The notes: generated by a model not told the origin, from the sequence alone. DNA of 64,000 bases from Terriglobales bacterium (GCA_035487355.1 DATHMF010000027.1:1-64000); one strand, 5' to 3'. Counted from the stretch's first letter, positions 34,983 to 44,066 are shown. A program made the numbers and translations.

Positions 34983-36924
34983 CGTCGCTTTTGACCTGAC
35001 TGAAAAAACTCCGTAGTGCCCCATAGTACTTCACCTCGAACAGAATTTGCTTTACATCCAGGCGACGATCAATATGTACGATGGATCCTTGCGGTGTAGC
35101 AGCCAGGCTGTAGTCAATGACCGCTGCTTCTGGCGTCTTTACCGCAGGCGGCGCCGTCTCGATGCTATACCCGTCGGGGATATGCAGAATGATCTCATCG
35201 TGCTCCGTGTAAGGATAGTGGAAGTATATGACGTTCACCCGCTGGGCGGATTCGAACGCCTGGGCCTCGGGCGAGCGGAACACCGTGACCGGGGCCAGGA
35301 TGCGGCGCCCCGTGGTCGCGCCGAAGCCGGTCATGCGAATCTTTCCTTCGATATGCAGCGGGGCATTGTTATTGTCCCAACCGGTGGTCTCGGTTATTTC
35401 AAAAGAGGCCTCAGAAGGTAACCACTCGCGGACCAGATCTGTCATGTCCTTTTTCTTGCCGGCATCGTCGTCTTCATGTTCCTCTTGCCGGCGCATACAG
35501 GCAGACGCGTCAAAATAGTCAACGATGATCTTGCCCGAAAGATTGCCGTCTGCGTCGAGCCCGATGTCAGCCTTGCGTTCGCGCCTCGCATCATTAGCAT
35601 CGGGAACGGTTGTGGTGATGGTATCACCACCCTGCTTATTCAGCCGTATGCCTCTGACCCCGGTCTCTGACCATGGCAACAGGCCGTAAGGATAGAATGG
35701 GTCTCCTGGATCAAGATAAACGTCTTTATTTTCCAGTTTTACCCAAACGAGGTCGTCGTCAATTTCTGATGGGTCCTCCATCTGTTCGTGAAAGAAGTTG
35801 TTACTGCGAGGGGCCACATACACCGTGGTGGCCTCAAAGCCAGCCGTCCGCGCCAGACCAATAAAGAGAAAGTTGATCTGGCGGCCGGTTCCGTAGCCGT
35901 GCTTCAGCACATCTTCGACGTTGTCGTTCTTTTTGAGGTTCTCGACCTTGATTTCTTTTTCGGTCTTTTCAACGTCATAGAGAGTGTTCCGTATCTTCTG
36001 AACACGAGCGTAAATCTTCCGCAGTTTCGTCTCTGTAGAATCGTTTGGAGAAATAATCTGGCCTAGCTCTGATTCCAGCGCACCCTTGCGGTTGATGTAG
36101 TGTTCAAATTCGTCGTTCCATTTCTTGCCCATGCGCTTCCAGTAATGGTCCGGGGGCTCATTGCTGGGTTCATCCGATTGACGGTAAAAAAATTCCAGGC
36201 GGGCCTCCAGGACCGGCCGCGGGAGCATGTATTTCTCATCATCAATCCCCGGCATATCATGCAGCTCCATCATATAGGAGCCATCTGATTGTCTTTTGGG
36301 CTCGGTTTTGTGAGGAGTGTTGTACCGCCAGTACAACTGGTAATCAATATCCCGCTTGGAAGGATGGAAAGCGAATTTGGCATAGCGGGTGAAAAGATCT
36401 TTTTGCAGGATCCAAACGGGTTCCACCAGGTATTCCCGGTCGTGTTGCTCACGATACTTGTATTCAATAATGCAACCCGGTTGTACCTCGGGCAGACTGA
36501 AGGCCTTTACCAGAAATTTTATACCGCCTGTCTTGAGTACCTCTTTTTCATACACTTTGCCGTCAAAGTTCACGATGCTGCCGTCGGGGCGAATCGTGCG
36601 CGCACGCACATCGTGGATATCATATCCACCTTCCCCCCTTTTGATGAAGGGGATTTCGACATCTCCCGCCTTCTTCCCTGCTTCCGTGAAAATCTTGATG
36701 CGAACGTATTCGGAAACACTCGCCTCGGTGGTGTCCACGTTGCTTTCCCGGTAGAGGATCATGGCGTGCGCGCCTGGACTGGCTGGATTGTCTTTGAGTG
36801 CCAGGTCTTCTTTTGCAATTGGCTGCCAGTCCTCCGCCAATGCCGCGGGCAAAAAACCCGCTATCGCCACGGCAAGTCCAAAACACATGGTTGCAACGCT
36901 ACCCAAACCCAAGACACGCTTCAC
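34933..36924 (-). CDS. DUF3857 secreted protein with degenerate transglutaminase domain
   Basis: 663 residues. GTG start with GAGGAG eight bases upstream and a clear signal peptide (VATMCFGLAVAIAGFLPAALA). The DUF3857 part has EYVRIKIFTEAGKKAGDVEIP and VRARTIRPDGSIVNFDGKVYE. Where the downstream homologue has GDCKDK this one has YGTGRQINFLFIGLARTAG, the His strand reads DDDLVWVKLE, and only the Asp (YLDPGDPFYPYGLLP) remains. Two of three catalytic residues are lost, so it is probably a non-catalytic partner or binding protein. Its 3' end overlaps the start of the intact homologue, implying coupled translation. Confidence 0.85.
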   Translation of the reverse strand: MKRVLGLGSVATMCFGLAVAIAGFLPAALAEDWQPIAKEDLALKDNPASPGAHAMILYRESNVDTTEASVSEYVRIKIFTEAGKKAGDVEIPFIKRGEGGYDIHDVRARTIRPDGSIVNFDGKVYEKEVLKTGGIKFLVKAFSLPEVQPGCIIEYKYREQHDREYLVEPVWILQKDLFTRYAKFAFHPSKRDIDYQLYWRYNTPHKTEPKRQSDGSYMMELHDMPGIDDEKYMLPRPVLEARLEFFYRQSDEPSNEPPDHYWKRMGKKWNDEFEHYINRKGALESELGQIISPNDSTETKLRKIYARVQKIRNTLYDVEKTEKEIKVENLKKNDNVEDVLKHGYGTGRQINFLFIGLARTAGFEATTVYVAPRSNNFFHEQMEDPSEIDDDLVWVKLENKDVYLDPGDPFYPYGLLPWSETGVRGIRLNKQGGDTITTTVPDANDARRERKADIGLDADGNLSGKIIVDYFDASACMRRQEEHEDDDAGKKKDMTDLVREWLPSEASFEITETTGWDNNNAPLHIEGKIRMTGFGATTGRRILAPVTVFRSPEAQAFESAQRVNVIYFHYPYTEHDEIILHIPDGYSIETAPPAVKTPEAAVIDYSLAATPQGSIVHIDRRLDVKQILFEVKYYGALRSFFSQVKSDDESQLVLTTAQAAQKK

Positions 36925-37270
36925 GATATCTTCTCCTCTTTAAGGTGTATGCTGGCTGCCACGACAGAGTTGCGATTGGTGTGCCTATGTATATATGTCA
37001 GTTTTGCGAAAAAACTTTCAACGATTCACCAAACTGATGTTCTCTGCACGGCAGAATCTTCTCGGCATTACTCCGCCGGTTTCCACTTTCATTTGAACGC
37101 AGGGACGGCCCCAAAAATGTAGATGAAAGCTAAAGATACTCGCGCTGACGAGGGTCGTCAATGCCCTTTTCGAGTCGTTTTTTGGCGTGGAGCGCGAGCC
37201 TTAGAAAGATCCAGGCGGCGTGAACTCACGCCGCCTTTCTCCTTCTCCCTTGAATCCGTCAGGCTGGTTG
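36925..37270. other. Intergenic region, two leftward genes
   Basis: About 350 bp; holds the hairpin terminator at 37213-37236 for the upstream gene and presumably the promoter of the DUF3857 pair. No further gene is visible. Confidence 0.4.
37213..37236. terminator. Hairpin terminator-like structure
   Basis: A perfect 11-bp stem AGGCGGCGTGA / TCACGCCGCCT with a 2-base loop, 35 bp after the stop of the leftward gene at 37271. TTTCT follows on the plus strand; on the transcribed minus strand the T-run is weak. Confidence 0.55.
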
Positions 37271-37969
37271 TTAAAAGCCCGGGTCTCCCATATCCAGGGT
37301 CCTGCTGGTGCGAACAACCTCCCAGTTTCCGTGCAGGCTTTGTTTGATCGTGATCCGGCACTCATCGCCCCTTGGGGTAACGTCTTGCTCCTGGATCTTT
37401 TCCAGGCGGCCATTTTCGACCCTGTAGACGTCCTCACCGGCGCAGCGGCCCTTGAAGAATGAGGCGCGTATCTCTTCAGTCTCATGGTTCAAAACAATCC
37501 TGCTGGATTTCACCTGCGCCAAATCGTCGGTGAGAGCATTGGTGACGAAGCGTCCGGAGGATGGATCAAAGACGTAGTAATCGCGGCGCATCCACTTCGC
37601 GCCCGCGTCTCTTAGGACTGCAATATCCAAATACCCGTCGAAGTTTACATCTGTCATCTCAAAAAAGCTGCACAGACTGTCATCCCATATGCTGTTTACG
37701 TCAATGCTCTGCAGCAGAGAGCCGGCCTGCGAAATTTCTATTGTGCCCACATGGTGGAGCGTGGCTGTCTCCGCCGTAACCGGGTCTTCAATCAGCCGAA
37801 TTTGGTAAACCGGTAGCTTCGGGCCCACCTGAACCATGAAGCTCGCAGTGCCCTTGGAGCACTGTGGTGCGTTCTGGGTGAAGTCTTCTGCCGTGAAAAT
37901 CTTACCCTTCTGTGCCTGGACCGCTGACGCCAAAAACATTGCAACTGCAAGAACCAGAATCCGCCGCAT
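37271..37969 (-). CDS. Small secreted protein with FG-GAP/EF-hand-like segment
   Basis: 232 residues from the ATG at 37969 (GGAGAG four bases upstream; the frame extends further but without signal). Signal peptide MRRILVLAVAMFLASAVQAQ. A central stretch MTDVNFDGYLDIAVLRDAGAKW resembles a calcium-binding FG-GAP/EF-hand-like loop as in XAC2610-type proteins, followed by YYVFDPSSGRFVTN. Four cysteines could form disulfides. Likely periplasmic. No reaction can be assigned. Confidence 0.75.
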   Translation of the reverse strand: MRRILVLAVAMFLASAVQAQKGKIFTAEDFTQNAPQCSKGTASFMVQVGPKLPVYQIRLIEDPVTAETATLHHVGTIEISQAGSLLQSIDVNSIWDDSLCSFFEMTDVNFDGYLDIAVLRDAGAKWMRRDYYVFDPSSGRFVTNALTDDLAQVKSSRIVLNHETEEIRASFFKGRCAGEDVYRVENGRLEKIQEQDVTPRGDECRITIKQSLHGNWEVVRTSRTLDMGDPGF

Positions 37970-38191
37970 TTTTTCTCTCCCGTGCCTCGCCAACTCGAGG
38001 CTTTCTGCTTGCCTTCGTCGCTGGCGGGCACTCCGAGAGAGTGCAGTCCTAAAACCACAATCTAATTCATTGATTCTGAAAGGCTTGCCTGCTAAGAGCC
38101 AGAACCTGAACGTGTCAGCCATTAAACACCCGTGGGAGAAATCATACAAAACACAGCGTGAGCGCGAAAGCGCTGGCAGTCCCAGCCTCAC

Positions 38192-38727
38192 CCAAAAGTG
38201 ATATCACTTTGCTGAGTTTTCAGGAATTGCAGGTACCATTCTCCTAGAGCATTCCAGAATGCTTGGCTTGGTTCTGGGGCTTTATCTTTCGGAAAATGCA
38301 TGGCTCAGTGTCGTGCAGGGTTGCTCTTTGACAAAACGAATATCGTTCCAGTGTGCGTGGGGTTCCAAGGTGCTCCAAGATGTACGCTTCTGCCATGCTT
38401 CCAAGCGCCGGAACCGGGGTGGGGTGGCGCGGCGGAGAGTTTAGCCCACCACGAAGTGGTGGGTAAGCGTGAAAAAGAGAGCGAGCCCGGGAGGGGTGGC
38501 ACCCACTCGGCTACGTTCCGCAGGTCATGACGGTTTGAAAAACTTTGGAGCTTGGAACTGCGAGGCTGTTTCACTACCCAGAGTTCCAGAGTTAACTGAT
38601 CAGTATCTATCTGGCAGCCGGGGACTTATCTCTTTTCATTACTCTTCGTCCTCTCGTATGTACCTGAATTGGAATGACTTAACTCGACGGAGACTACTTT
38701 AAGTAAGGCAATAATATCTCTGAGTCA
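38192..38727. repeat. Repeat-rich intergenic patch next to the IS
   Basis: Contains a 16-bp perfect palindrome AAAGTGATATCACTTT (38195-38210) and a GCATTCCAGAATGC palindrome near 38252, the same two signatures and order as the tail of repeat copies A and B, so a partial diverged copy is likely. At 38445-38463 is a hairpin CCCACCAC-GAA-GTGGTGGG inside a TTTAGCCCACC repeat of REP type. No gene is supported here. Confidence 0.5.
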
Positions 38728-39851
38728 CCAAACTAACCAGACTTTACTTTCGGGCCGCGTTTCACCCGACCCAGACACAGAATGGCTCTAGAACGGCTCT
38801 GCTGCCACCACTGGAAGATGCTCCTTCCCGGTTAGCTCTTTGTATGTAACCCGCTTACCTGCTATTTGCGCCAAAGCCTTGCTAAACCGTTCGCCGTCGT
38901 GAATGGGTTTCTCTCGCCGTGAGCGATTGTTGAAACGAAATGATTGCTCCCCAAGGTATCGGAATAAGTGAAACGGCTCTACGCTCACATAGGTTCCACT
39001 GATACTTCGCTTGAGCAAAGACCAGAAGTTTTCCAGACCATTCGTGGACACGCGACCATCCACATACGCGACGGCATGGTCTACGACTTTGTGAGCGTAT
39101 TCGGCATCCAATCCGCGATAGGAACCTAGGGCATCGGTATAGAGAGCGGTTTCAGCAGCAACGTGCTTCTTGACTAATCTGTGAATGCGCGGCTTCATGG
39201 TATCAACAATAACTTCGCATCGTACATCGCCACCGCGTTCTAAAACTCCCCACACAACTTGCTTTCCCGATATGCCTCTCCCGGTGATACGGCGCTTGCG
39301 AACATCCATGTGCATGTTCCGCGCCTTGCCACCTATGAAAGTTTCGTCTGCCTCAACTTCTTTCCCCTCGCCACCCAGTTTCACAATGGAGCCATCCTGC
39401 ATTGAAAGCCGAATGCGGTGCATCATAAACCAAGCGGTTTTTTGCGTCACTCCGATTGCACGATGGATTTCCCAAGATGAAACTCCATTCTTGCAGCTCG
39501 TGACCAGCCACATTGCTAGCAACCATTTATTCAAGGGGATGGGAGATTTCTCGAAGATCGTGCCGAGTTTCGCTGAGAACTGTCGCCAGCACTCAGCACA
39601 CTTCCAGCGCCGTTTTGTCTTGAGGTAATAATGCTTCTTGTGACCGCACGCAGGGCACGTTACGCCATCGGGCCAGCGCATCTTAGCCACGGCATCAATA
39701 CAGTTTTGTTCGTCACTGAAATGCAGGATTGCTTCCTGTAATGTCTTGGGGGATAATTCATTCGTAGTTGGCATCGCGGCTCACTCCGTGTGCTGATTAG
39801 CCCCGCTGTAAGTTGACGCTTACAACGGGGCGCTGTTTTTGGTTAGGGTGG
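38728..39851 (-). mobile_element. IS1595-type insertion sequence (ends tentative)
   Basis: One transposase gene flanked by candidate terminal inverted repeats: CCAAACTAACCAGA at 38728-38741 and, read inward from the right, CCACCCTAACCAAA at 39851-39838 (11 of 14 identical). No clear target-site duplication is seen beside these ends, so the exact borders are uncertain; the transposase itself is intact. Confidence 0.55.
38788..39774 (-). CDS. IS1595 family transposase (ISXO2-like)
   Basis: 328 residues, full length and uninterrupted. The N-terminal zinc ribbon reads CPACGHKKHYY...CAEC with WPDGVTCPACG before it. The ISXO2-like DDE-type domain has VEADETFIGGK, LYTDALGSYRGLD and VSTNGLENFWSLLKRSISGTYV, giving the Asp-Asp-Asn/His-type acidic site of this family. 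The helical linker NKWLLAMWLVTSCKNGVSSWEIHRAIGVTQKTAW is the family HTH. It marks the left side of a small accessory patch. Confidence 0.92.
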   Translation of the reverse strand: MPTTNELSPKTLQEAILHFSDEQNCIDAVAKMRWPDGVTCPACGHKKHYYLKTKRRWKCAECWRQFSAKLGTIFEKSPIPLNKWLLAMWLVTSCKNGVSSWEIHRAIGVTQKTAWFMMHRIRLSMQDGSIVKLGGEGKEVEADETFIGGKARNMHMDVRKRRITGRGISGKQVVWGVLERGGDVRCEVIVDTMKPRIHRLVKKHVAAETALYTDALGSYRGLDAEYAHKVVDHAVAYVDGRVSTNGLENFWSLLKRSISGTYVSVEPFHLFRYLGEQSFRFNNRSRREKPIHDGERFSKALAQIAGKRVTYKELTGKEHLPVVAAEPF

Positions 39852-39960
39852 GAAGAAAAAAGTTTTCTTTCCTTTTGGTGGCGACTTGTTTAGAATCAAA
39901 AAGAACCTCAGGCACTTCATTGTGCTTACCTTTCTTCCGCTAGAAGAGATTTGGTTCACT

Positions 39961-39991
39961 GGGCCGAATCGGATGCAACCGATTTCGGCCC
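39961..39991. terminator. Long hairpin between the IS and the HARE-HTH-like gene
   Basis: GGGCCGAATCGG (39961-39972) pairs with CCGATTTCGGCCC (39979-39991), a 12-bp stem with one bulge and a 6-nt loop, immediately after the stop of the leftward gene at 39996. No T-run on the minus strand, so termination is plausible but not certain. Confidence 0.6.
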
Positions 39992-39995
39992 TTGC

Positions 39996-40484
39996 CTATT
40001 CTTGGGACGGTTTTTCCTTCTTAGCCTCTTTGCTGTCGTCAGCACCTTCGTCCTCATCCTTAGTGATTCCGGGCCAGCTCGAAATGCCCCATGTGTTCTT
40101 AGCCGCCCTGCCAAATTCCTTGCTGCGGTTCAGGATGGTGTAGAAGTTCTGCTTCTTGTCTTTCGGGGTTTTGCCACCGAGTTTAAGGCCGCCCTTCACA
40201 ACCCCTTCCATGATTTCCTCAGTAGTTAAAGGATGGCCCACAAGCTCCAAAAGCGCCTTTGCCGCTTCAGTCTGCGTTCTGCCGAAGAACTGAAAATTGC
40301 GGACTAGGGAAGGAATATCGCCAGTAGAAGATTTTGCCTTTCCGCTCGGCTGCTCCGAGTCACCCGTAAGGACAGCACCGGGCGCTAACCCAAGTTCCTT
40401 TTCCCACTCAGCAATCATTGCTTGGTAGGTCTCGATCCGTTTCTTGTATTCAGAGATCATTCGCTGAATGACATCTCGCTCCAT
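39996..40484 (-). CDS. HARE-HTH/winged-helix-like protein with coiled coil
   Basis: 162 residues. The N-terminal ~35 residues form a coiled coil (IQRMISEYKKRIETYQAMIAEWEKEL). The middle (residues ~68-135) resembles the HARE-HTH/ASXL winged helix: TQTEAAKALLELVGHPLTTEE, IMEGVVKGGLKLGGKTP, NFYTILNRSKEFGR, NTWGISSW. The tail is acidic-lysine-rich (DEDEGADDSKEAKKEK). HARE-HTH domains occur in restriction enzymes and RNA polymerase delta. GGAGGTGG precedes the ATG. The divergent GIY-YIG-like gene and the TGCCTA half-sites between them suggest a small co-regulated module, possibly autoregulated. Confidence 0.75.
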   Translation of the reverse strand: MERDVIQRMISEYKKRIETYQAMIAEWEKELGLAPGAVLTGDSEQPSGKAKSSTGDIPSLVRNFQFFGRTQTEAAKALLELVGHPLTTEEIMEGVVKGGLKLGGKTPKDKKQNFYTILNRSKEFGRAAKNTWGISSWPGITKDEDEGADDSKEAKKEKPSQE

Positions 40485-40498
40485 AATCCACCTCCGAT

Positions 40499-40596
40499 TG
40501 CCTAATAGTAAGCGCGGCGACGTGCCATGTCAATAGCTTTGCCTAGAAAATTTATAGGCACTTTAGGCACATACATGCAGAAATCCGCCGTGCCTA
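40499..40596. promoter_or_regulatory. Array of five TGCCTA/TAGGCA half-sites
   Basis: In the divergent gap, TGCCTA occurs at 40499-40504, 40540-40545 and 40591-40596, and its complement TAGGCA at 40555-40560 and 40564-40569. The second to fifth form two inverted pairs (TGCCTA-N9-TAGGCA, and TAGGCA-N21-TGCCTA pointing the other way). The first site lies 15 bp before the HARE-HTH-like gene. Such clustering in 98 bp suggests operators controlling both genes. Confidence 0.55.
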
Positions 40597-40762
40597 AATA
40601 AATTCTAGATTTTTATGGTAAAGTGACTAGTTTTTGATGTACTCTAAATACGGCCATTGCACGACTTGTTTTTGCTGCCGGTGCTTACAGTTCAACCTTC
40701 TAGCGGAACGCAAAGGCGACGAGAGAGTTCGGGCGGTGGACTATCAAACTGAGGTTAGCAAA

Positions 40763-41119
40763 ATGGCTTCAACTGGACTTTATGGGCCTCACCAGCTCAA
40801 CCAACAAAATATCAACCAATACCTTGCCGGGAAAGGGCCGGGTGTTTACGTGCTCGATAGCACAACGGATGGTAACTTCAAAGTGGATTATGTGGGAAGG
40901 TCAGATGATGACCTTCCAGGCAGGCTGAAAAAGTGGATTGGCGAGGGGTACGCCTATTTCAAATACGGGTATTACAAAACGATGAAAGCCGCGTTTGAGA
41001 AAGAGTGCCAAATCTATCACGACTTCGATCCGCCGGATAACATCATTCATCCAGACGCACCGAATGGAACTAATTATGTTTGTCCTGTGAGTGGGTGTGC
41101 GAGGGCGTGGAATCGGTAG
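40763..41119 (+). CDS. GIY-YIG nuclease-like small protein
   Basis: 118 residues from the ATG at 40763 (GAGG eight bases upstream; open frame extends to 40634). After a short N-terminal part, GPGVYVLDSTTDGNFKVDYVGRSDDDLPGRLKKWI has the GIY-YIG layout (GVYVLD, YVGRS, R in the helix). KAAFEKECQIYHDFDP supplies a Glu typical of the catalytic helix, and NYVCPVSGC ends with a Cys pair. The domain is minimal, like the phage/plasmid-borne or excinuclease-related ones. It is divergent from the HARE-HTH-like gene. Nuclease activity is inferred from motifs. Confidence 0.7.
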   Translation: MASTGLYGPHQLNQQNINQYLAGKGPGVYVLDSTTDGNFKVDYVGRSDDDLPGRLKKWIGEGYAYFKYGYYKTMKAAFEKECQIYHDFDPPDNIIHPDAPNGTNYVCPVSGCARAWNR

Positions 41120-41324
41120 CTAAAGTATCTCCGCATAAATAGCGGAGAACATCAGCAAGGGCAACCATGTACCCGTAGTGCCAGTAAATTTTCTCTTTTG
41201 TTCCGGCGTGGACGTGCAACTGTTCTTCAAAACATCCACGCCCATTTTTTTCTAACCAGTCGTGCAGTCCCTTGGCGCGGCGCTCTATCAGTTCCAAGTC
41301 GGCAGTCGTGTCGGTTTTATTCAT
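41070..41324 (-). CDS. Small protein of unknown function
   Basis: 84 residues: LELIERRAKGLHDWLEKNGRGCFEEQLHVHAGTKEK-type text and IYWHYGYMVALADVLRYLCGD. The N-terminal half appears helical and charged. Its 3' end overlaps the tail of the GIY-YIG-like gene on the opposite strand by 50 bp. The ribosome site is weak. I do not recognise it; it is plausible as a small accessory gene of the patch. Confidence 0.45.
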   Translation of the reverse strand: MNKTDTTADLELIERRAKGLHDWLEKNGRGCFEEQLHVHAGTKEKIYWHYGYMVALADVLRYLCGDTLATDSTPSHTHSQDKHN

Positions 41325-41591
41325 GTTTTAGGGTTCCCTAGTCTCTCAATGACTGCTGTTCTTAGCAAATTACTTCGGTAACACTCCAGAAACAGGATGC
41401 GCCCGATTCTTTTGTTTGGTGCCTCAGGTATATTTATGCCTTAAGTAATGGGGTGGGGGGCGACCCATTTTTGGCTACAGCCGCACGTTACTAGAAAATC
41501 AATAGCCCCCGCAAAACCCTTCGCTCTAGCCAGACTGAGTGATGTTCCTATTTAGGAATGGACAGCAGGCGCGTCTCGCACACGGAGACAC

Positions 41592-44066
41592 TCACTTTGC
41601 CGTTTTTACCTCTGCGGGCGCTCCGGACCTGAACACACTGGTTGTAGTAATGATGACAGCAGACGCCGGATGCTCCAGCCGTGCGCTTTGCTCTTTCACC
41701 ATCCTGGTGAAATCTTCGAGCGTGCTGATTCGTTCGGTCTCTTCCTGGTCCCACGCGGCCAGCACATACCATCGCGCGACCTTGTCCTTGACCGCGACTT
41801 TTGCGAGGAAGTTGTTGGCATCGGTATTGATCTTGCAATCCTTGGGCGTCCCCGGAGCCAGCAGTGCGAGGCCGAGGTTCTGGTCAGGCAGAGATTCTGT
41901 CTTTCCCGTACCCGGCTCTACGACCTGATGCCCCCAGATGGCGATGGAGCACGATGGCTCCACCGAAAATTCATTCAGGTCTGGCTTACGCGAAAGCCCA
42001 GCCACTAGCGTTTTTCCCTCTGGATTGCTCAGTGTCACGCGCTCCCCGAAGCCGCGCTCTCCGGCCCACTGCGTTACCCGGGTGGTCAGGTCAGTCGAGC
42101 GGTCGCCGATCTTCCATCCTTTATATGTAAATTCAACGATCGCCCGCACCGGCCCCGTACTGATGATGCGCCACTGGCGGTCGGTGACATCGGCCACTCT
42201 GACCACATTGCCATCCACCCACGCTCCGACCGAGCCAGAACCCAGGGAAGGGCCCACGTTGTAGATATCGCGCGCGATCGGCGATTCTTCCTGATACTTG
42301 TAGCCCTCAGCGCCAAACATCTCCAGATCAAGACCACGTTTTTTCTTGCCCCAAAGGTCCATGGCATTGCGTTTGTCAAAATAAAGCCGCCAGGCAGTCA
42401 CCTCTGACTCCCAGCCCATGCCGTCATAGTGCCGGGTGAACTTGGCATGGGTCCGCTTGGGATAATCACTCTTCATGTGGGCAATCGTCTCCGGATTGCC
42501 ATAGGAAATCGTCACCACTCGTGTCTGCTTGGGTTGCAGATCAACCTGGAAAGCAAGCTCATCGGGCTTGCCATCGCCATCGGTGTCATCCGCCTGCGAG
42601 GGCAGTTCTGTGAATTGCACTGCGACAGCGTCTTCATCGAGCGTTGCCGCGTTGCTCGCAGTGACCATGGCGGCGGAAGCATCGAAGTCGGGAACCTGCT
42701 TTTTTACCGCGGCTACATTAATGACAATATCTTCCGCAGGATGTGGCTCGTCGGTTGAATTCGTTACCGCCATTTTGATGACCTTGCTTCGCGGCGCCTT
42801 GGTTTCCATGGATGAAGCCGAGGTCAGGAACTGCTCATTCATGATGAGAAATGCACCCAAACCATGGAAGTCGTTTACGTTTCTCTTTCGTGCGAAGTAG
42901 TAGGCAAGATCTGCGACGTTGGTACCCTCGCAAATGTCCGCTATATTGGCCAGCCCATCGTCGCCGAAGCTAAGCTTGGTGAGCACACCGTTGTATCCCT
43001 TTTGGGCTACATCTTCGTAGCTTTTATCCACATAACCCCTGCGCACCGCCATCGAGATAATGTAGGTGTACATGCTGGAGCTTGATGTCTCCAGCCAGTT
43101 GCCGTCTACCGAGCCTTTATCCACCACCTGGTACCAGAGGCCGGTCTTGCTGTCCTGATATTTCGCCAGACCTTTAATAAGGTCTTGCAGCACGGCGATC
43201 AGTTCGGCCCTCTTGGGATGATCTGCCGGCAAAACTTCCAGAACATCAATAATTGCCATCCCGTACCATCCCATGGCGCGGCACCAGAACTCGGCCGAGT
43301 GGTGCGTTTTTAGATCGGCCCATGTCGAGGCTCCGCTCTCATCGTAAGCGTGGTAGAGCAGGCCGGTGTTGGGGTCTTTCAAATGGCTGGCATCAATCAG
43401 CAGTTGCTTGACGGCCTCATCGTTGGCATATTTGCTGTCTCCAAACATCTGCCCATAGCGAACAAGAAATGGCATGGACATATATGTTCCATCCAGCCAT
43501 AACTGTGATTTGCGGCTTTCGCCGGTCGCATGCCAGAAGCCGCCCTCTGAAGTCCTGGGATAGGTATCAAATCTCTTTCTGATTTTTTCGGCGGCAACTC
43601 TATATTTTTCGTCGTGGGTCTCCTGGTACAGCACCAGCAGCAGGTTTCCTGGCAACATGTAATCCAGGGCATCCAGAGTGTGGTCAATATCGCCTCCGTT
43701 ACTCACATGCGAATCCACCCAAGTCTTTATGTATTGAAGGTAGCGGGGGTCCCCGGTCCTCTTCCACACTAAATATTCGCCAAACAGATACAACGCCTTG
43801 GCATATCCCCAGCTACCCAGATCGGGATTGCGCTTCATCGTGGCCTCAACCACGGCCTTCGACCAGTCAACTTTCGGCTCAAGTTTGAATTGCCGTTGGC
43901 CGTCGGGGGAAATCGCCGTTTGTTTGTCGCCGGTAGTTTGTGCGCCTGCAGGCAAGACGGCAGCCGTTTGTGCAATGACAGTAGCTATGGTCAGCACCGC
44001 TGCGGCGATACTCCTGTTCCAAGATCTCATTAAAGACCCCGTAAAATACCTCATAAGAGTTTTCAT
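41592..44066 (-). CDS. Fusion of GH105-like unsaturated rhamnogalacturonyl hydrolase and DUF4861
   Basis: About 824 residues; start at 44066 (GGAGAG adjacent), with 44054 and 44030 as alternatives. Signal region SIAAAVLTIATVIAQTAAVLPAGAQ. Residues ~60-420 form an alpha6/alpha6 barrel of the GH88/105 type: SWGYAKALYLFGEYLVWKRTGDPRY, LDALDYMLPGNLLL, SQLWLDGTYMSMPFLVRYGQ (catalytic Asp as in YteR), HSAEFWCRAMGWYGMAIIDVLE. Residues ~440-820 match DUF4861 (YDGMGWESEVTAWRLYFDKRNAMDLWGKK, GEGYKYQ-like, GFGERVTLSNPEGKTLVAGL). The enzyme would remove unsaturated uronyl residues from pectin fragments; the DUF4861 half may bind or also act on them. Confidence 0.85.
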   Translation of the reverse strand: MKTLMRYFTGSLMRSWNRSIAAAVLTIATVIAQTAAVLPAGAQTTGDKQTAISPDGQRQFKLEPKVDWSKAVVEATMKRNPDLGSWGYAKALYLFGEYLVWKRTGDPRYLQYIKTWVDSHVSNGGDIDHTLDALDYMLPGNLLLVLYQETHDEKYRVAAEKIRKRFDTYPRTSEGGFWHATGESRKSQLWLDGTYMSMPFLVRYGQMFGDSKYANDEAVKQLLIDASHLKDPNTGLLYHAYDESGASTWADLKTHHSAEFWCRAMGWYGMAIIDVLEVLPADHPKRAELIAVLQDLIKGLAKYQDSKTGLWYQVVDKGSVDGNWLETSSSSMYTYIISMAVRRGYVDKSYEDVAQKGYNGVLTKLSFGDDGLANIADICEGTNVADLAYYFARKRNVNDFHGLGAFLIMNEQFLTSASSMETKAPRSKVIKMAVTNSTDEPHPAEDIVINVAAVKKQVPDFDASAAMVTASNAATLDEDAVAVQFTELPSQADDTDGDGKPDELAFQVDLQPKQTRVVTISYGNPETIAHMKSDYPKRTHAKFTRHYDGMGWESEVTAWRLYFDKRNAMDLWGKKKRGLDLEMFGAEGYKYQEESPIARDIYNVGPSLGSGSVGAWVDGNVVRVADVTDRQWRIISTGPVRAIVEFTYKGWKIGDRSTDLTTRVTQWAGERGFGERVTLSNPEGKTLVAGLSRKPDLNEFSVEPSCSIAIWGHQVVEPGTGKTESLPDQNLGLALLAPGTPKDCKINTDANNFLAKVAVKDKVARWYVLAAWDQEETERISTLEDFTRMVKEQSARLEHPASAVIITTTSVFRSGAPAEVKTAK

